64,000 nucleotides of DNA from JAZKHT01 sp040385245 (GCA_040385245.1 JAZKHT010000007.1:650852-714851); one strand, 5' to 3'. Shown: positions 52,608-61,375, counted from the stretch's first letter. A program made the numbers and translations. Notes: generated by a model from the letters alone, not told the origin.

Positions 52608-53956
52608 AGGTTTATGGCGTCATCGGCTGGAAGAATGCAGGCAAGACCAGCCTGATGGAACGTCTGGTGGCGGAAATCACCGGGCGCGGTTTTACCGTGT
52701 CCACAGTAAAGCACGTGCATCACGATGTGGACCTTGACCAACCCGGCAAGGATACCTTTCGCCACCGTCAGGCCGGCGCGACCGAGGTGGTTCTGGCGTC
52801 TGCCCACCGTTTCGCACTGATGCACGAACACCGCGGGGCGGAACCCGATCTGGCGGCGGTTCTGCTGCGGCTTGCCCCGGTCGATCTGGTGTTGGTCGAA
52901 GGGTACAAGCGCGACGCGCACCGCAAGGTCGAAGTGTTTCGCCGCGAAACCGGGCAATCGCTGATCCAACCCGGCGATCCGCTGGTGCGGGCGGTGGCGA
53001 CGGATACCGATGTGGGCCCTGTGTCAGTGCCGGTGCTTGACCTGAACGACACCGCTGCGGTGGCGGATTTCGTGCTGGAAGAGGTGGGGCTGAAACCCCG
53101 CGCGCAAGACACGTTTGATACCGTGGTGGTGGTGGACTGGTCGGCGTCCGGCGCGCCGTCTTCGCGCGTCGAGGCAAAGGATGCGATCTGGCTGGGCGTT
53201 GCCGATGGTTCGGGCGAACGGACGATCTATTGCCGGACGCGGGCCGAGGCAGAGGCGACGTTGATCGGTATTCTTGACGCCGAGGTTGGGATGGGTCGCC
53301 GTGTGCTGGTCGGGTTTGATTTCCCGATTGGCTATCCGGCGGGGTTTGCGGAACGTCTGACAGGTCAGGCACAGGCGCGGGCGGTCTGGCGCTGGTTCGC
53401 CGACCGGATCACGGACGGACCGGACAACCGCAACAACCGCTTTGCCGTGGCGGATGGGATCAACCGGCAATTCGGCGGCGGGCCATTCTGGGGGCGGCCG
53501 GTCGGGGCGGACTATTCGTATCTGCCCGCCACCAAGGCGGTAGATTACATGGCCCTTGGCCTGAATGAACGGCGAGCCGTAGAAACGGCGGTCCCACGGG
53601 CGCAGCCCGTTTGGAAGCTTTACACCACCGGGTCGGTCGGATCGCAGGCGCTGATGGGGTTGCCGATGATTCACCGCTTGTCACAGCGCCCGGCCACCAC
53701 TGTCTGGCCGTTTGACGCGCCATCGGGTCAGGTCGTGCTGGCCGAGGTCTATCCGTCGCTGCTGGCCCCGGCGGTGGCGGCTGAACCGGGGATCAAGGAC
53801 GCGGCACAGGTGCGCTTGCTGTCACGCGCGCTGCTTGCGTTGTCGCGGGCGGGCAAGTTGGGCGCGATGTGGTCTGTTCCCGATGGTGCGGCAGAAGAAG
53901 GCTGGATTCTTGGGGCAGGGCATGCCGATGCGCTGCTGGCGGCCAGTGCGACATGA
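52604..53956 (+). CDS. mobB: MobB fused to a DUF429-like domain
   Basis: A 450-aa two-domain protein. Residues 1-165 are MobB, a GTP-binding partner of MobA (Walker A GWKNAGKTS, 8-16; LVEGYKRD, about 97-104). From about 170 a second domain begins VVVVDWSASGAPSSRVEAKD and continues with VGFDFPIGYPAGF; this looks like an RNase-H-like fold (DUF429-like). I recall that domain as a separate gene in relatives, sometimes mislabelled as MobB or CbiG. The joined frame shows no stop. Start ATGA-overlaps mobA. Confidence 0.85.
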   Translation: MKVYGVIGWKNAGKTSLMERLVAEITGRGFTVSTVKHVHHDVDLDQPGKDTFRHRQAGATEVVLASAHRFALMHEHRGAEPDLAAVLLRLAPVDLVLVEGYKRDAHRKVEVFRRETGQSLIQPGDPLVRAVATDTDVGPVSVPVLDLNDTAAVADFVLEEVGLKPRAQDTFDTVVVVDWSASGAPSSRVEAKDAIWLGVADGSGERTIYCRTRAEAEATLIGILDAEVGMGRRVLVGFDFPIGYPAGFAERLTGQAQARAVWRWFADRITDGPDNRNNRFAVADGINRQFGGGPFWGRPVGADYSYLPATKAVDYMALGLNERRAVETAVPRAQPVWKLYTTGSVGSQALMGLPMIHRLSQRPATTVWPFDAPSGQVVLAEVYPSLLAPAVAAEPGIKDAAQVRLLSRALLALSRAGKLGAMWSVPDGAAEEGWILGAGHADALLAASAT

Positions 53957-54537
53957 CGATGACCCTGCGCCATGGCCTGCCCGAACACCTGCGCGACGAC
54001 GCGGCGCGGCTGTATTGGCAGGCGTTTGGTGGCAAATTGGGGCGCGTGATGGGGCCGGACCGGATGGCGTTGCGGTTCATTCACCGGGTGATGCGGGCAG
54101 ATCACTGCATCGTGGCGCTGGCCCCTGGTGGCGCGCTGTTGGGGCTTGCAGGGTTCAAGACGCAGGACAGCAGTTTCGCCGGTGGCACCAGCGATGATCT
54201 GCGGGTCATCTATGGCCGGGCAGGCGCGTTGTGGCGGTCTGCGCTGCTGCAATTGCTGGCCAACGATGTGGACAACGACCGATTTCTGCTGGACGGCCTG
54301 TGCGTGGTCGACGGCGCGCAGGGGCGGGGTGTCGGCACCGCCCTGCTTGAAGCGATCTGTATCGAGGCGCGTTCCCGTGGGTATGGCGCGGTCCGGCTGG
54401 AAGTGGTGGACACCAACGCCCGCGCCCGCGCCCTGTATGAACGCACCGGGTTTGTCACGGCGCGCACCGCACCAATCGGGCTGTTGCGCCTTATATTCGG
54501 GTTCAACGCCGCCCATACGATGGTGCGGCAGCTTTAG
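53953..54537 (+). CDS. GNAT-family N-acetyltransferase
   Basis: A 194-aa acetyltransferase; the acetyl-CoA motif is GAQGRGVGTALLEAI (about 121-135) followed by RLEVVDTNARARALYERTGF. Acceptor unknown. It is coupled by ATGA to the mobB fusion, so it belongs to the mobA operon. Confidence 0.88.
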   Translation: MTMTLRHGLPEHLRDDAARLYWQAFGGKLGRVMGPDRMALRFIHRVMRADHCIVALAPGGALLGLAGFKTQDSSFAGGTSDDLRVIYGRAGALWRSALLQLLANDVDNDRFLLDGLCVVDGAQGRGVGTALLEAICIEARSRGYGAVRLEVVDTNARARALYERTGFVTARTAPIGLLRLIFGFNAAHTMVRQL

Positions 54538-54696
54538 CACCACCATTGCCCGGCACGTCGGTTTGACAGGCGTAATCCGGCAGGCACGTTTTTCGCGTGA
54601 AACATCGCAAGATTTTGTTAGACATCCCTTGGGTGTGCAAGTGCCACCAAAAGGGACATCCGCAAAGGGTGGTCAAAGCAACAAGGGGACTGTGAA

Positions 54697-55122
54697 ATGT
54701 TGAACGAGTTCAAAGCCTTTATCGCCAAAGGCAACGTGGTTGATCTGGCGGTCGGTATCATCATCGGCGCGGCGTTTACCGCAATTGTCAACTCTCTGGT
54801 CGGTGACCTGATCAACCCGATCATCGGGCTGATCACGGGCGGCGTCGATTTCTCGAATCTTTTCTTCAATCTGGGCGAGGGAGAGTTCACCAGCCTTGCC
54901 GCCGCGAAAGAGGCGGGCGCGCCCGTCTTTGCCTATGGCGCGTTCATCACCGCTGTCATCAACTTCCTGATCATCGCCTGGGTGGTGTTTCTGATCGTCA
55001 AGGCGGTCAACAAGCTGAAAGCCGCATCCGCAAAGAAAGAAGCGGCCGAGGCTGCAGCCGCCCCGGCTGGCCCAACCGAATTGCAGATCCTGATCGAAAT
55101 CCGCGACGCTTTGAAAAAGTAA
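54697..55122 (+). CDS. mscL: Large-conductance mechanosensitive channel
   Basis: A 141-aa MscL, the pentameric pore that opens under membrane tension to release solutes at osmotic downshift. N-terminal FKAFIAKGNVVDLAVGIIIGAAFTAIV, the second helix FITAVINFLIIAWVVFLIVK, then a charged C-terminal helix. Slightly extended periplasmic loop. AAGGGG precedes the ATG. Confidence 0.96.
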   Translation: MLNEFKAFIAKGNVVDLAVGIIIGAAFTAIVNSLVGDLINPIIGLITGGVDFSNLFFNLGEGEFTSLAAAKEAGAPVFAYGAFITAVINFLIIAWVVFLIVKAVNKLKAASAKKEAAEAAAAPAGPTELQILIEIRDALKK

Positions 55123-55131
55123 AAGAGTGTC

Positions 55132-55159
55132 AAAGGGGCGGGGGTTGTCCCGCCCCTTT
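55132..55159. terminator. Bidirectional terminator, mscL / ald
   Basis: A perfect 11-bp stem (AAAGGGGCGGG 55132-55142, CCCGCCCCTTT 55149-55159) with a six-base loop. The stem ends in A/T on both strands, so it serves the convergent mscL and ald genes. Confidence 0.85.
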
Positions 55160-55167
55160 GGCTTTGG

Positions 55168-56286
55168 TCACAGCGCCAGCGCGTCCTGTGCGGTGATGGT
55201 GGGAAGGTTCAGCGCCGTGCCGACCGCCGCATAGGTCAGCTTGCCAGCGTGTGTATTCAATCCGGCCAGCAGATGCCGGTCTTCGGCGCAGGCCCGTTTC
55301 CAACCCTTGTCGGCAAGCGCCAGCATGAAGGGCATCGTCGCGTTGCCCAAGGCAAGGGTTGATGTGCGCGCCACGGCGCCGGGCATGTTGGCCACGCAGT
55401 AGTGCATGATTCCGTCCACCTCGTAGACCGGGTCTTGATGGGTGGTGGCGCGCGACGTCTCGAAACAGCCGCCCTGATCAATGGCAACGTCCACAAGGGC
55501 TGCGCCGGGTTTAAGTTCCGACAGTTGCGCGCGGCTGATCAGCTTGGGCGCGGCAGCGCCGGGGATCAGCACGGCGCCGATGATCAGGTCGGCCTGACGC
55601 GCCAGTTCCATCGTGGTGGCTGCGTCGGCATAGGCATTCTTGAATTGCCCGCCAAAGACATCGTCCAGATAGCGCAAGCGGTTGACCGACCGATCCAGCA
55701 CGGTGACATCCGCGCCCATCCCGGCGCTGATCTTGGCAGCATGGGTGCCGACGACACCGCCGCCGATCACCAGCACACGGGCAGGCAGCACGCCAGGCAC
55801 GCCGCCCATCAGCACACCGCGCCCGCCATTGGCCTTTTGCAGCGTCCAGGCACCCACCTGCGGGGCCAGTCGGCCCGCCACTTCGGACATCGGTGCCAGC
55901 AGGGGCAGACCGCCCCGATCATCGGTGACGGTTTCATAGGCGATGGCGGTGACGCCTGACGCCAGCAGATCCTGCGTCTGGGCCAGATCGGGGGCAAGGT
56001 GTAGATATGTGAACAACACCTGTCCCTCGCGCAGACGGGCGCGCTCTACCGGTTGGGGTTCCTTGACCTTGACGATCATTCCGGCGGCGGCGAACACCTC
56101 TTCCGCGGTGGACAGGATTGTGGCCCCGGCGGCGATGTAGTCGGCATCCGTAAAACCCGCGCCGATCCCGGCCCCCGTTTCAACGACGACATCATGGCCA
56201 TGCACCACAGCCTCGCGCACGGCATTCGGAGTCATGCCGACGCGGAATTCCTGCGGCTTGATCTCTTTCGGGCAACCGATCTTCAT
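55168..56286 (-). CDS. ald: Alanine dehydrogenase
   Basis: A 372-aa L-alanine dehydrogenase interconverting alanine and pyruvate plus ammonia with NAD. Catalytic Lys75 (VKVKEPQ) and His96 (LFTYLHLAPD) are at the expected positions; the NAD motif is VIGGGVVGTHAAK (173-185). A divergent Lrp-like gene, typical for ald, lies 150 bp upstream and is its likely regulator. Confidence 0.97.
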   Translation of the reverse strand: MKIGCPKEIKPQEFRVGMTPNAVREAVVHGHDVVVETGAGIGAGFTDADYIAAGATILSTAEEVFAAAGMIVKVKEPQPVERARLREGQVLFTYLHLAPDLAQTQDLLASGVTAIAYETVTDDRGGLPLLAPMSEVAGRLAPQVGAWTLQKANGGRGVLMGGVPGVLPARVLVIGGGVVGTHAAKISAGMGADVTVLDRSVNRLRYLDDVFGGQFKNAYADAATTMELARQADLIIGAVLIPGAAAPKLISRAQLSELKPGAALVDVAIDQGGCFETSRATTHQDPVYEVDGIMHYCVANMPGAVARTSTLALGNATMPFMLALADKGWKRACAEDRHLLAGLNTHAGKLTYAAVGTALNLPTITAQDALAL

Positions 56287-56391
56287 AGCTTTCTCCCTGC
56301 GGGCCGGGACCGGCCCTTATCGCGCAAGAATGAACCCCTGCCCGCGCGATTTCTTTGAAATCTGGGTGACTGTGGGGGAGTATTGCGGTAG

Positions 56392-56422
56392 CTTTCGTTG
56401 AAAAACCGCCATTTTGCGAAAG
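56392..56422. promoter_or_regulatory. Imperfect palindrome in the ald/lrp intergenic region
   Basis: CTTTCG (56392-56397) and CGAAAG (56417-56422) bound an A/T-rich core. Lrp/AsnC proteins bind such sites, and this one lies 15 bases before the regulator's ATG. Confidence 0.4.
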
Positions 56423-56436
56423 AAACCACCAGTACC

Positions 56437-56895
56437 ATGGACCTTGACGCGACAGACCGCCGGATTCTGACCGTCTTGCAGAAGGAAGGTCGCATCACCA
56501 ATGCCGATCTGTCCGAACGCGTGAACCTGTCGCCATCGGCCTGCCACCGCCGCACCCAAAGGCTGGAGGCCGAGGGCTATATTGCAGGCTACGTCGCCCT
56601 ACTGGATGCGCGCCGTTTGGGACGACCGACAACGGTGTTCGTTGAAATCACCCTGCAAGGGCAGGCGGATGAACTGCTGGACGCGTTCGAGCGCGAGGTG
56701 GCAAAGATCCCCGACATTCTTGAATGTCATCTGATGGCGGGAACGGCGGATTATCTGCTGAAGATCGTGGCCGAAGACACCGAAGATTTCGCCCGCATCC
56801 ACCGCCGATACCTGTCACGCCTGCCGGGAGTGCGGCAGATGCATTCCAGCTTTGCGCTGCGGACGGTGTTCAAGACCACGGCGCTGGCGGTGTGA
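56437..56895 (+). CDS. Lrp/AsnC-family transcription regulator
   Basis: A 152-aa Lrp-type regulator: N-terminal helix-turn-helix (DRRILTVLQKEGRITNADLSERVNLSPSACHRRTQRLE) and C-terminal RAM effector domain (MAGTADYLLKIVAED). Divergent to ald, so it is probably the alanine-responsive AldR-like activator of that gene. ATG 56437 matches the family start; an earlier TTG gives a 13-residue extension. Confidence 0.9.
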   Translation: MDLDATDRRILTVLQKEGRITNADLSERVNLSPSACHRRTQRLEAEGYIAGYVALLDARRLGRPTTVFVEITLQGQADELLDAFEREVAKIPDILECHLMAGTADYLLKIVAEDTEDFARIHRRYLSRLPGVRQMHSSFALRTVFKTTALAV

Positions 56896-56905
56896 ACGCC
56901 GCGCA

Positions 56906-56940
56906 AAGAAAAACCCCCGGCCTGACGGACGGGGGTTGAT
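56906..56940 (-). terminator. Terminator of rpsU, possibly shared
   Basis: The inverted repeat AACCCCCG (56912-56919) and CGGGGGTT (56930-56937) is preceded on the plus strand by AAAGAAAA. On the minus strand the stem is therefore followed by a T tract, good for rpsU; it is a poor terminator for the lrp-like gene. Confidence 0.7.
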
Positions 56941-56994
56941 CGGGTGACGGGTCGCCCCGTCCAGTGTCGCTAACACCGTGATCGAAGCAAAAGC

Positions 56995-57201
56995 TTAGAC
57001 CGCGCCTTCACGCTGCGCCTTCTTGCGCGCGAGTTTGCGCGCACGGCGGACCGCTTCGGCTTGTTCCCGCGCTTTTTTGACGGAGGGTTTCTCGAAATGT
57101 TGCTTAAGCTTCATTTCGCGGAACACGCCTTCGCGCTGGAGCTTTTTCTTCAAGGCCCGAAGGGCTTGTTCGACGTTGTTATCGCGGACGCTGACCTGCA
57201 T
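56995..57201 (-). CDS. rpsU: 30S ribosomal protein S21
   Basis: A 68-aa basic S21, MQVSVRDNNVEQALRALKKKL, with the lysine/arginine-rich C-terminal tail (RARKLARKKAQREGAV). Part of the small subunit near the anti-Shine-Dalgarno end. AAGG lies upstream. Divergent from coq9. Confidence 0.97.
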   Translation of the reverse strand: MQVSVRDNNVEQALRALKKKLQREGVFREMKLKQHFEKPSVKKAREQAEAVRRARKLARKKAQREGAV

Positions 57202-57308
57202 GTGGTTGTCACCACCTTCCTAGGTTAGAGTTGCACTGAATGTGCAGGCGAGCGCCCTATAACAAGGGCAGGACCACTTGTCCACCTTGCTGGCCAAAGG
57301 AGAGAGCG

Positions 57309-58007
57309 ATGGAAGCCGAACCCACCCCCGATGCCGCGAAAGATGCGGTTCTGGATGCAGCCCTGCCCCATGTGCCGTTCGACGGCTGGTCCGAAACCAC
57401 CCTGCGCGCGGCCATCGCCGATTCGGGTGTGACGCCGGGGTTGGCGCGGGCGTTGTTCCCGCGTGGCGGCATCGATCTGGCCGTCGCCTATCACAAGCGG
57501 GGCGACAGGGCCATGCTGGACCGGCTGGCGGCCGCCGATCTGTCGGCCATGCGCTTTCGGGACCGGATCGCCGCAGCCGTCCGTTTGCGGCTGGAGGTGG
57601 TGAACGACCGTGAATTGGTGCGGCGCGGCAGCACGCTGTTTTCCCTCCCGCAGAACGCCGCCGAAGGCGCGAAGATGATCTGGGGCACGGCGGATGTCAT
57701 CTGGACGGCCCTGGGTGACACATCCGCCAACATCAACTGGTATTCCAAGCGCGCGACGCTGTCGGCGGTATATGGGGCGACGGTGCTGTTCTGGCTGGGC
57801 GACGACAGCCCCGGGCATCAGGCAACGTGGGACTTTCTGGATCGTCGCATCGACGACGTGATGCAGATCGAAAAAGCGAAGGCCGCTATCCGCGAAAACC
57901 CGCTGGGCAAGGCGCTGCTTGCCGGGCCGGGCAAACTGATGGAAAAGTTCCGCAAGCCGCATGTGCCGGACGATCTGCCCGGCCGCATGATGGACCGTTT
58001 CCGGTAA
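57309..58007 (+). CDS. coq9: COQ9 family ubiquinone biosynthesis protein
   Basis: A 232-aa COQ9-like protein, TetR-like in fold, that binds lipid and helps the Coq7-type hydroxylation of the ubiquinone ring. The family segment LDAALPHVPFDGWSETTL and the C-terminal helix DFLDRRIDDVM are evident. ATG 57309 follows AAGGAGAG. Ten bases before the quinone oxidoreductase gene, so they form an operon. Confidence 0.92.
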   Translation: MEAEPTPDAAKDAVLDAALPHVPFDGWSETTLRAAIADSGVTPGLARALFPRGGIDLAVAYHKRGDRAMLDRLAAADLSAMRFRDRIAAAVRLRLEVVNDRELVRRGSTLFSLPQNAAEGAKMIWGTADVIWTALGDTSANINWYSKRATLSAVYGATVLFWLGDDSPGHQATWDFLDRRIDDVMQIEKAKAAIRENPLGKALLAGPGKLMEKFRKPHVPDDLPGRMMDRFR

Positions 58008-58017
58008 AGGACCGCTT

Positions 58018-59010
58018 ATGACCCTGTCCCATACGATGCGCGCCGTGCAAATCACCGAACCCGGCGGGCCCGAGGTGTTGCAACCCTGCACCCTGCCCGT
58101 CCCCGTTCCGGGGCATGGGCAGATCATCCTTCGCGTCGCCTATGCAGGGGTCAACCGTCCTGATGCGTTGCAACGCGCAGGGGCCTATGCGCCGCCCGCC
58201 AGCGCATCCCCCCTGCCGGGGCTGGAGGCGTCGGGAACAGTGGTCGCGATGGGGCCGGGCGTGACGCGCTGGCAGATCGGCGACAAGGTTTGCGCCCTGT
58301 TGCCGGGCGGCGGATACGCCGAATACGTCGCCACGCACGAAAGCCATGCCGTGCCGGTGCCGGACGGGATGGGCATGGCCGAGGCAGCCTGTCTGCCCGA
58401 AACCTGTTTCACCGTCTGGTCCAACGTGGTCATGCGCGGCGGCCTGAAGGGCGGAGAGCGGTTTTTGGTTCACGGCGGATCGTCCGGCATCGGCACGACC
58501 GCCATCCAGATCGCCAAGGCGCTGGGCGCGCGTGTCTTTACCACCGCCGGGTCAGACGAAAAATGCGCGGCCTGCGTAGCCTTGGGGGCCGAGCGCGCCT
58601 TCAACTACCGGACCGAAGATTGGGCGGCGGCGGTGAAAGACGAAGGTGGAGCGAACCTGATCCTCGACATGGTCGGGGGCACGTATTTGCCGCGCAATGT
58701 GCGGACACTTGCCGATGACGGGCGGCTGGTGCAGATCGCTTTTCTGCAAGGACCCAAGGTGGAGTTGAACTTTGCCGAGGTGATGATGCGCCGCCTTTCC
58801 ATCACCGGATCGACCCTGCGCCCGCAATCCGATCTTGCCAAGGCCCGCATCGCAGCCGAGGTGCAGGCCCATGTATGGCCGATGATTGCGGCAGGCCATT
58901 TCGCCCCGGTCATGGACAGCGAATTCGCGCTGGAAGAGGCTGCCCTTGCGCATTGGCGGATGGAAAGCAGCGGCCACGTCGGGAAGATCGTGCTGAAGGT
59001 CGAACGTTAG
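58018..59010 (+). CDS. NAD(P)H quinone oxidoreductase, zinc-independent MDR (PIG3 type)
   Basis: A 330-aa medium-chain dehydrogenase without the usual zinc ligands. It has MRAVQITEPGGPEVL, AYAGVNRPDALQRAG, the NADPH motif VHGGSSGIGTTAIQIAK and IGDKVCALLPGG. TIGR02824 (PIG3) fits. It reduces quinones. AAAGGA precedes the ATG. Confidence 0.93.
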   Translation: MTLSHTMRAVQITEPGGPEVLQPCTLPVPVPGHGQIILRVAYAGVNRPDALQRAGAYAPPASASPLPGLEASGTVVAMGPGVTRWQIGDKVCALLPGGGYAEYVATHESHAVPVPDGMGMAEAACLPETCFTVWSNVVMRGGLKGGERFLVHGGSSGIGTTAIQIAKALGARVFTTAGSDEKCAACVALGAERAFNYRTEDWAAAVKDEGGANLILDMVGGTYLPRNVRTLADDGRLVQIAFLQGPKVELNFAEVMMRRLSITGSTLRPQSDLAKARIAAEVQAHVWPMIAAGHFAPVMDSEFALEEAALAHWRMESSGHVGKIVLKVER

Positions 59011-59016
59011 GGGCGG

Positions 59017-59655
59017 TCAGCGCACCGCTTCCATCACTGCGTCGGGCAGGCGGCATGCACGGGCGACATCCGCGCCGCAGGGGCGGGGCTCCAGCGCCTT
59101 CGTCAGGCAGATGCGAACCTCTTGGATCATGTCGCCTTTGCAGGTGACGACCAGCGCATCGGGATCAATCCCCGGGTTCACCTCAAGAAACGCGTCTTCA
59201 ACGACGGAGGCGGGCAGTTCGATGTCACGGTCCAGCGCGGCAAAGACCGGCGGCACGGTGATCGCGCCATAAGCCTGCCGCAGGGTAGCAAAGTAGTCCC
59301 GCGCCGACAGACCGGCGCAGCGACCGTGTTTCTTCCACTGATACCATGCAAGGCCCGCGCCCCCCATGATATCGGCCATCGCCGCCGATTCGGCGCGGGA
59401 CGGGTCGCGCTGCCCGGTCAGGCAATAGGACGGCCACCCCTCGTCAAACTGTGGCCACAGGCCGTGCAGGGTAAAGGTCAGACCCCGCCCGCTGTCACAT
59501 TGGGGATCATCGCGCGCATCGCCTTCGGTCGCGCACCAGTTTGCCGACCAACTGAGCGCCATGACATAATAGTCGAAGTCACCCGCCCGTTCGCCTTCGG
59601 CATAGGCATGGGGGGCGATCATCAGTGCGGTCAGCACCACCATCAAAAGACGCAT
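59017..59655 (-). CDS. Secreted ribonuclease T2
   Basis: A 212-aa RNase T2 family enzyme with a signal peptide (LLMVVLTALMIAPHAYA). The two catalytic blocks are FTLHGLWPQ (His64) and WYQWKKHGRC (His110; the block II acidic residue is glutamine here). Cysteines fit disulfides. It would hydrolyse RNA in the periplasm or outside to 3'-nucleotides. Its stop lies seven bases from the convergent quinone oxidoreductase. Confidence 0.9.
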   Translation of the reverse strand: MRLLMVVLTALMIAPHAYAEGERAGDFDYYVMALSWSANWCATEGDARDDPQCDSGRGLTFTLHGLWPQFDEGWPSYCLTGQRDPSRAESAAMADIMGGAGLAWYQWKKHGRCAGLSARDYFATLRQAYGAITVPPVFAALDRDIELPASVVEDAFLEVNPGIDPDALVVTCKGDMIQEVRICLTKALEPRPCGADVARACRLPDAVMEAVR

Positions 59656-59778
59656 TTTCCCTTCCCCTCCGCACCAAACTTGACTATATGCACGCTGAAC
59701 TTCCCCGAAAACGTGGAAAGGCGACCCCGGTCGCAGCCGTTTTCCCGGCACGGGAGAGATTTGTAAAGGAGTCATCCG

Positions 59779-60537
59779 ATGACGAAGCCGCTTATGGCCA
59801 AGGCCACCGCCGTCTGGCTTGTGGACAATACGACCCTGACGTTCCGCCAGGTCGCGGACTTCTGCGGCATGCACGAGCTTGAAGTGCAGGGCATCGCGGA
59901 TGGCGACGTGGCGACCGGGGTCAAAGGCTTTGATCCGGTGGCCAACAACCAGCTTGACGCGATCGAAATCGAAAAGGGTCAGAAAGACCCGAACTACAAG
60001 CTGAAGCTGAAATTCAACGCCTCGGCCGTGGGCGAGGAAAAGCGTCGCGGGCCGCGCTACACCCCATTGTCCAAGCGTCAGGACCGCCCCGCCGCGATCC
60101 TGTGGCTGGTCAAGTTCCACCCGGAACTGTCGGATGGCGCGGTGGGCAAGCTGGTTGGCACAACCAAGCCGACGATCCTGTCGATCCGCGAGCGCAGCCA
60201 CTGGAACATCAACAACATCACGCCGATCGACCCGGTTGCCCTGGGTCTGTGCCGCCAGTCGGAACTGGACGCCGCCGTGCAGGCAGCCGCCCGCAAGAAG
60301 GCCGCCGATGGCACCGTGATGTCAGACGATGAGCGCCGCAAACTGGTGTCGACCGAACAAAGCCTGGGCATGAGCGACGAACCCAAGATGCCGTCCGGCC
60401 TGTCGGGCCTTGAAGGCTTTGGCCGCTCCGAACGCGAAGAAAAACCCGCCGACTTTTCCGACGCCGAAAGCTTCTTCAACCTGCCCGACGCGGAAGAGGA
60501 AGACGAGGACGACGAAGACGAAAAGCACCGCCGCTAA
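59779..60537 (+). CDS. trcR: TrcR (DUF1013) cell-cycle transcription factor
   Basis: A 252-aa DUF1013 protein. The Caulobacter member TrcR binds RNA polymerase and tunes cell-cycle promoters. The N-terminal helix-turn-helix-like part (LTFRQVADFCGMHELEVQGI), a middle region PRYTPLSKRQDRPAAILWLVKFHPEL, and an acidic tail (DAEEEDEDDEDE) match the family. A strong AAAGGAG precedes the ATG. Monocistronic. Confidence 0.92.
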   Translation: MTKPLMAKATAVWLVDNTTLTFRQVADFCGMHELEVQGIADGDVATGVKGFDPVANNQLDAIEIEKGQKDPNYKLKLKFNASAVGEEKRRGPRYTPLSKRQDRPAAILWLVKFHPELSDGAVGKLVGTTKPTILSIRERSHWNINNITPIDPVALGLCRQSELDAAVQAAARKKAADGTVMSDDERRKLVSTEQSLGMSDEPKMPSGLSGLEGFGRSEREEKPADFSDAESFFNLPDAEEEDEDDEDEKHRR

Positions 60538-60561
60538 GGCTTGGTGTGACACGACAGGAAG

Positions 60562-60592
60562 GCCCCGGTGGAAACGCCGGGGCTTTTTGTTT
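60562..60592 (+). terminator. Rho-independent terminator of trcR
   Basis: Stem GCCCCGG (60562-60568) with CCGGGGC (60577-60583), loop TGGAAACG, then TTTTTGTTTG. Confidence 0.85.
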
Positions 60593-60647
60593 GTTTGAGG
60601 GCGGAATTTAACCTTCTTTGGATCTAATGACTCCAGTTGCTTTTAAT

Positions 60648-60677
60648 TTGATTTATCACCATCTGTTCACGTAGAAT
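60648..60677 (+). promoter_or_regulatory. Promoter of the ORFan at 60710
   Basis: TTGATT (60648-60653) and TAGAAT (60672-60677) with an 18-base spacer, in A+T-rich DNA 33 bases before the start codon. Confidence 0.55.
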
Positions 60678-60709
60678 TAATCCTGTTCGAGTTTAGGAGG
60701 TGTTCAAAG

Positions 60710-61210
60710 ATGACAGACTTGGCTCTGATCCAAACAGTTCTTGGGTTGGCTTCAACCGCGGTTGAGTTGACAGGGCAAGCCTCAAAGACAGTAACTTCAA
60801 TTAAGTCCATCTTTAAAGAAGAGTCTGGTGGCCGCAATAGTGAAGCGCAGGCACTGCTGAACAGACTTTTGGAAGACTTAGCGTCTGCAAATTTGATGAA
60901 TGCCAAGCTCAGCACTACACTTAAAGCGTTAGTTTCTGAACTTGATAACTCTAGACGCTTTGAGGAACGTGCGGCGCGATACAGGCTCTTTCAGACGCAA
61001 GAAGGGGCTATGCTATACGAACTTGGTCCGGAAACCGCCGGGAATGAACTTCATCACTATATTTGTCCAAGATGTTTGGAGAACGACCAAAAATTCCACA
61101 TTGTTTCCGGAAGCAACGGATCAGAGGGAAAGCATTGTCAAAACTGCAACCTATATTTTCCATTTCGATCTAGGCCAAACCCGAGCAGACAAATTGTAGG
61201 ATATTTTTGA
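60710..61210 (+). CDS. A+T-rich ORFan with zinc ribbon
   Basis: A 166-aa protein with an N-terminal helix resembling the membrane-associated or coiled segments of phage/mobile proteins (LIQTVLGLASTAVELTGQASKT), a middle helical part, and a C-terminal zinc-ribbon pair CPRCLEND and HCQNCNLYF. Its codon use (TTA, AGA, AAT, TTT) and low G+C set it apart from all other genes here, indicating recent gain. An AGGAGG ribosome site is present. Function unknown. Confidence 0.75.
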   Translation: MTDLALIQTVLGLASTAVELTGQASKTVTSIKSIFKEESGGRNSEAQALLNRLLEDLASANLMNAKLSTTLKALVSELDNSRRFEERAARYRLFQTQEGAMLYELGPETAGNELHHYICPRCLENDQKFHIVSGSNGSEGKHCQNCNLYFPFRSRPNPSRQIVGYF

Positions 61211-61338
61211 GGGCAAATTGCCGGGTCGAACACCGTAGCTTTTTCAATTACTCAGACAAATGAAATCCGTAGCATATTTCCTCTCCTAGAACCTCAGTCC
61301 GGATACGCGGACAGGGGGAGCGTCTTCCACCCGTAGAA

Positions 61339-61366
61339 CCGGGGGCGGCCCTGAAGCTGCCCCCGG
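61339..61366 (-). terminator. Hairpin downstream of the fasciclin gene
   Basis: CCGGGGGC (61339-61346) and GCCCCCGG (61359-61366) form a stem after the fasciclin stop on the minus strand. No T tract, so it is a weak terminator or mRNA end. Confidence 0.5.
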
Positions 61367-61375
61367 CACGTCAGA

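Noticed and set aside
56398..56436. TTG start giving a 13-residue longer Lrp-like protein.
   Set aside because: The extension overlaps the probable operator and has no family counterpart.
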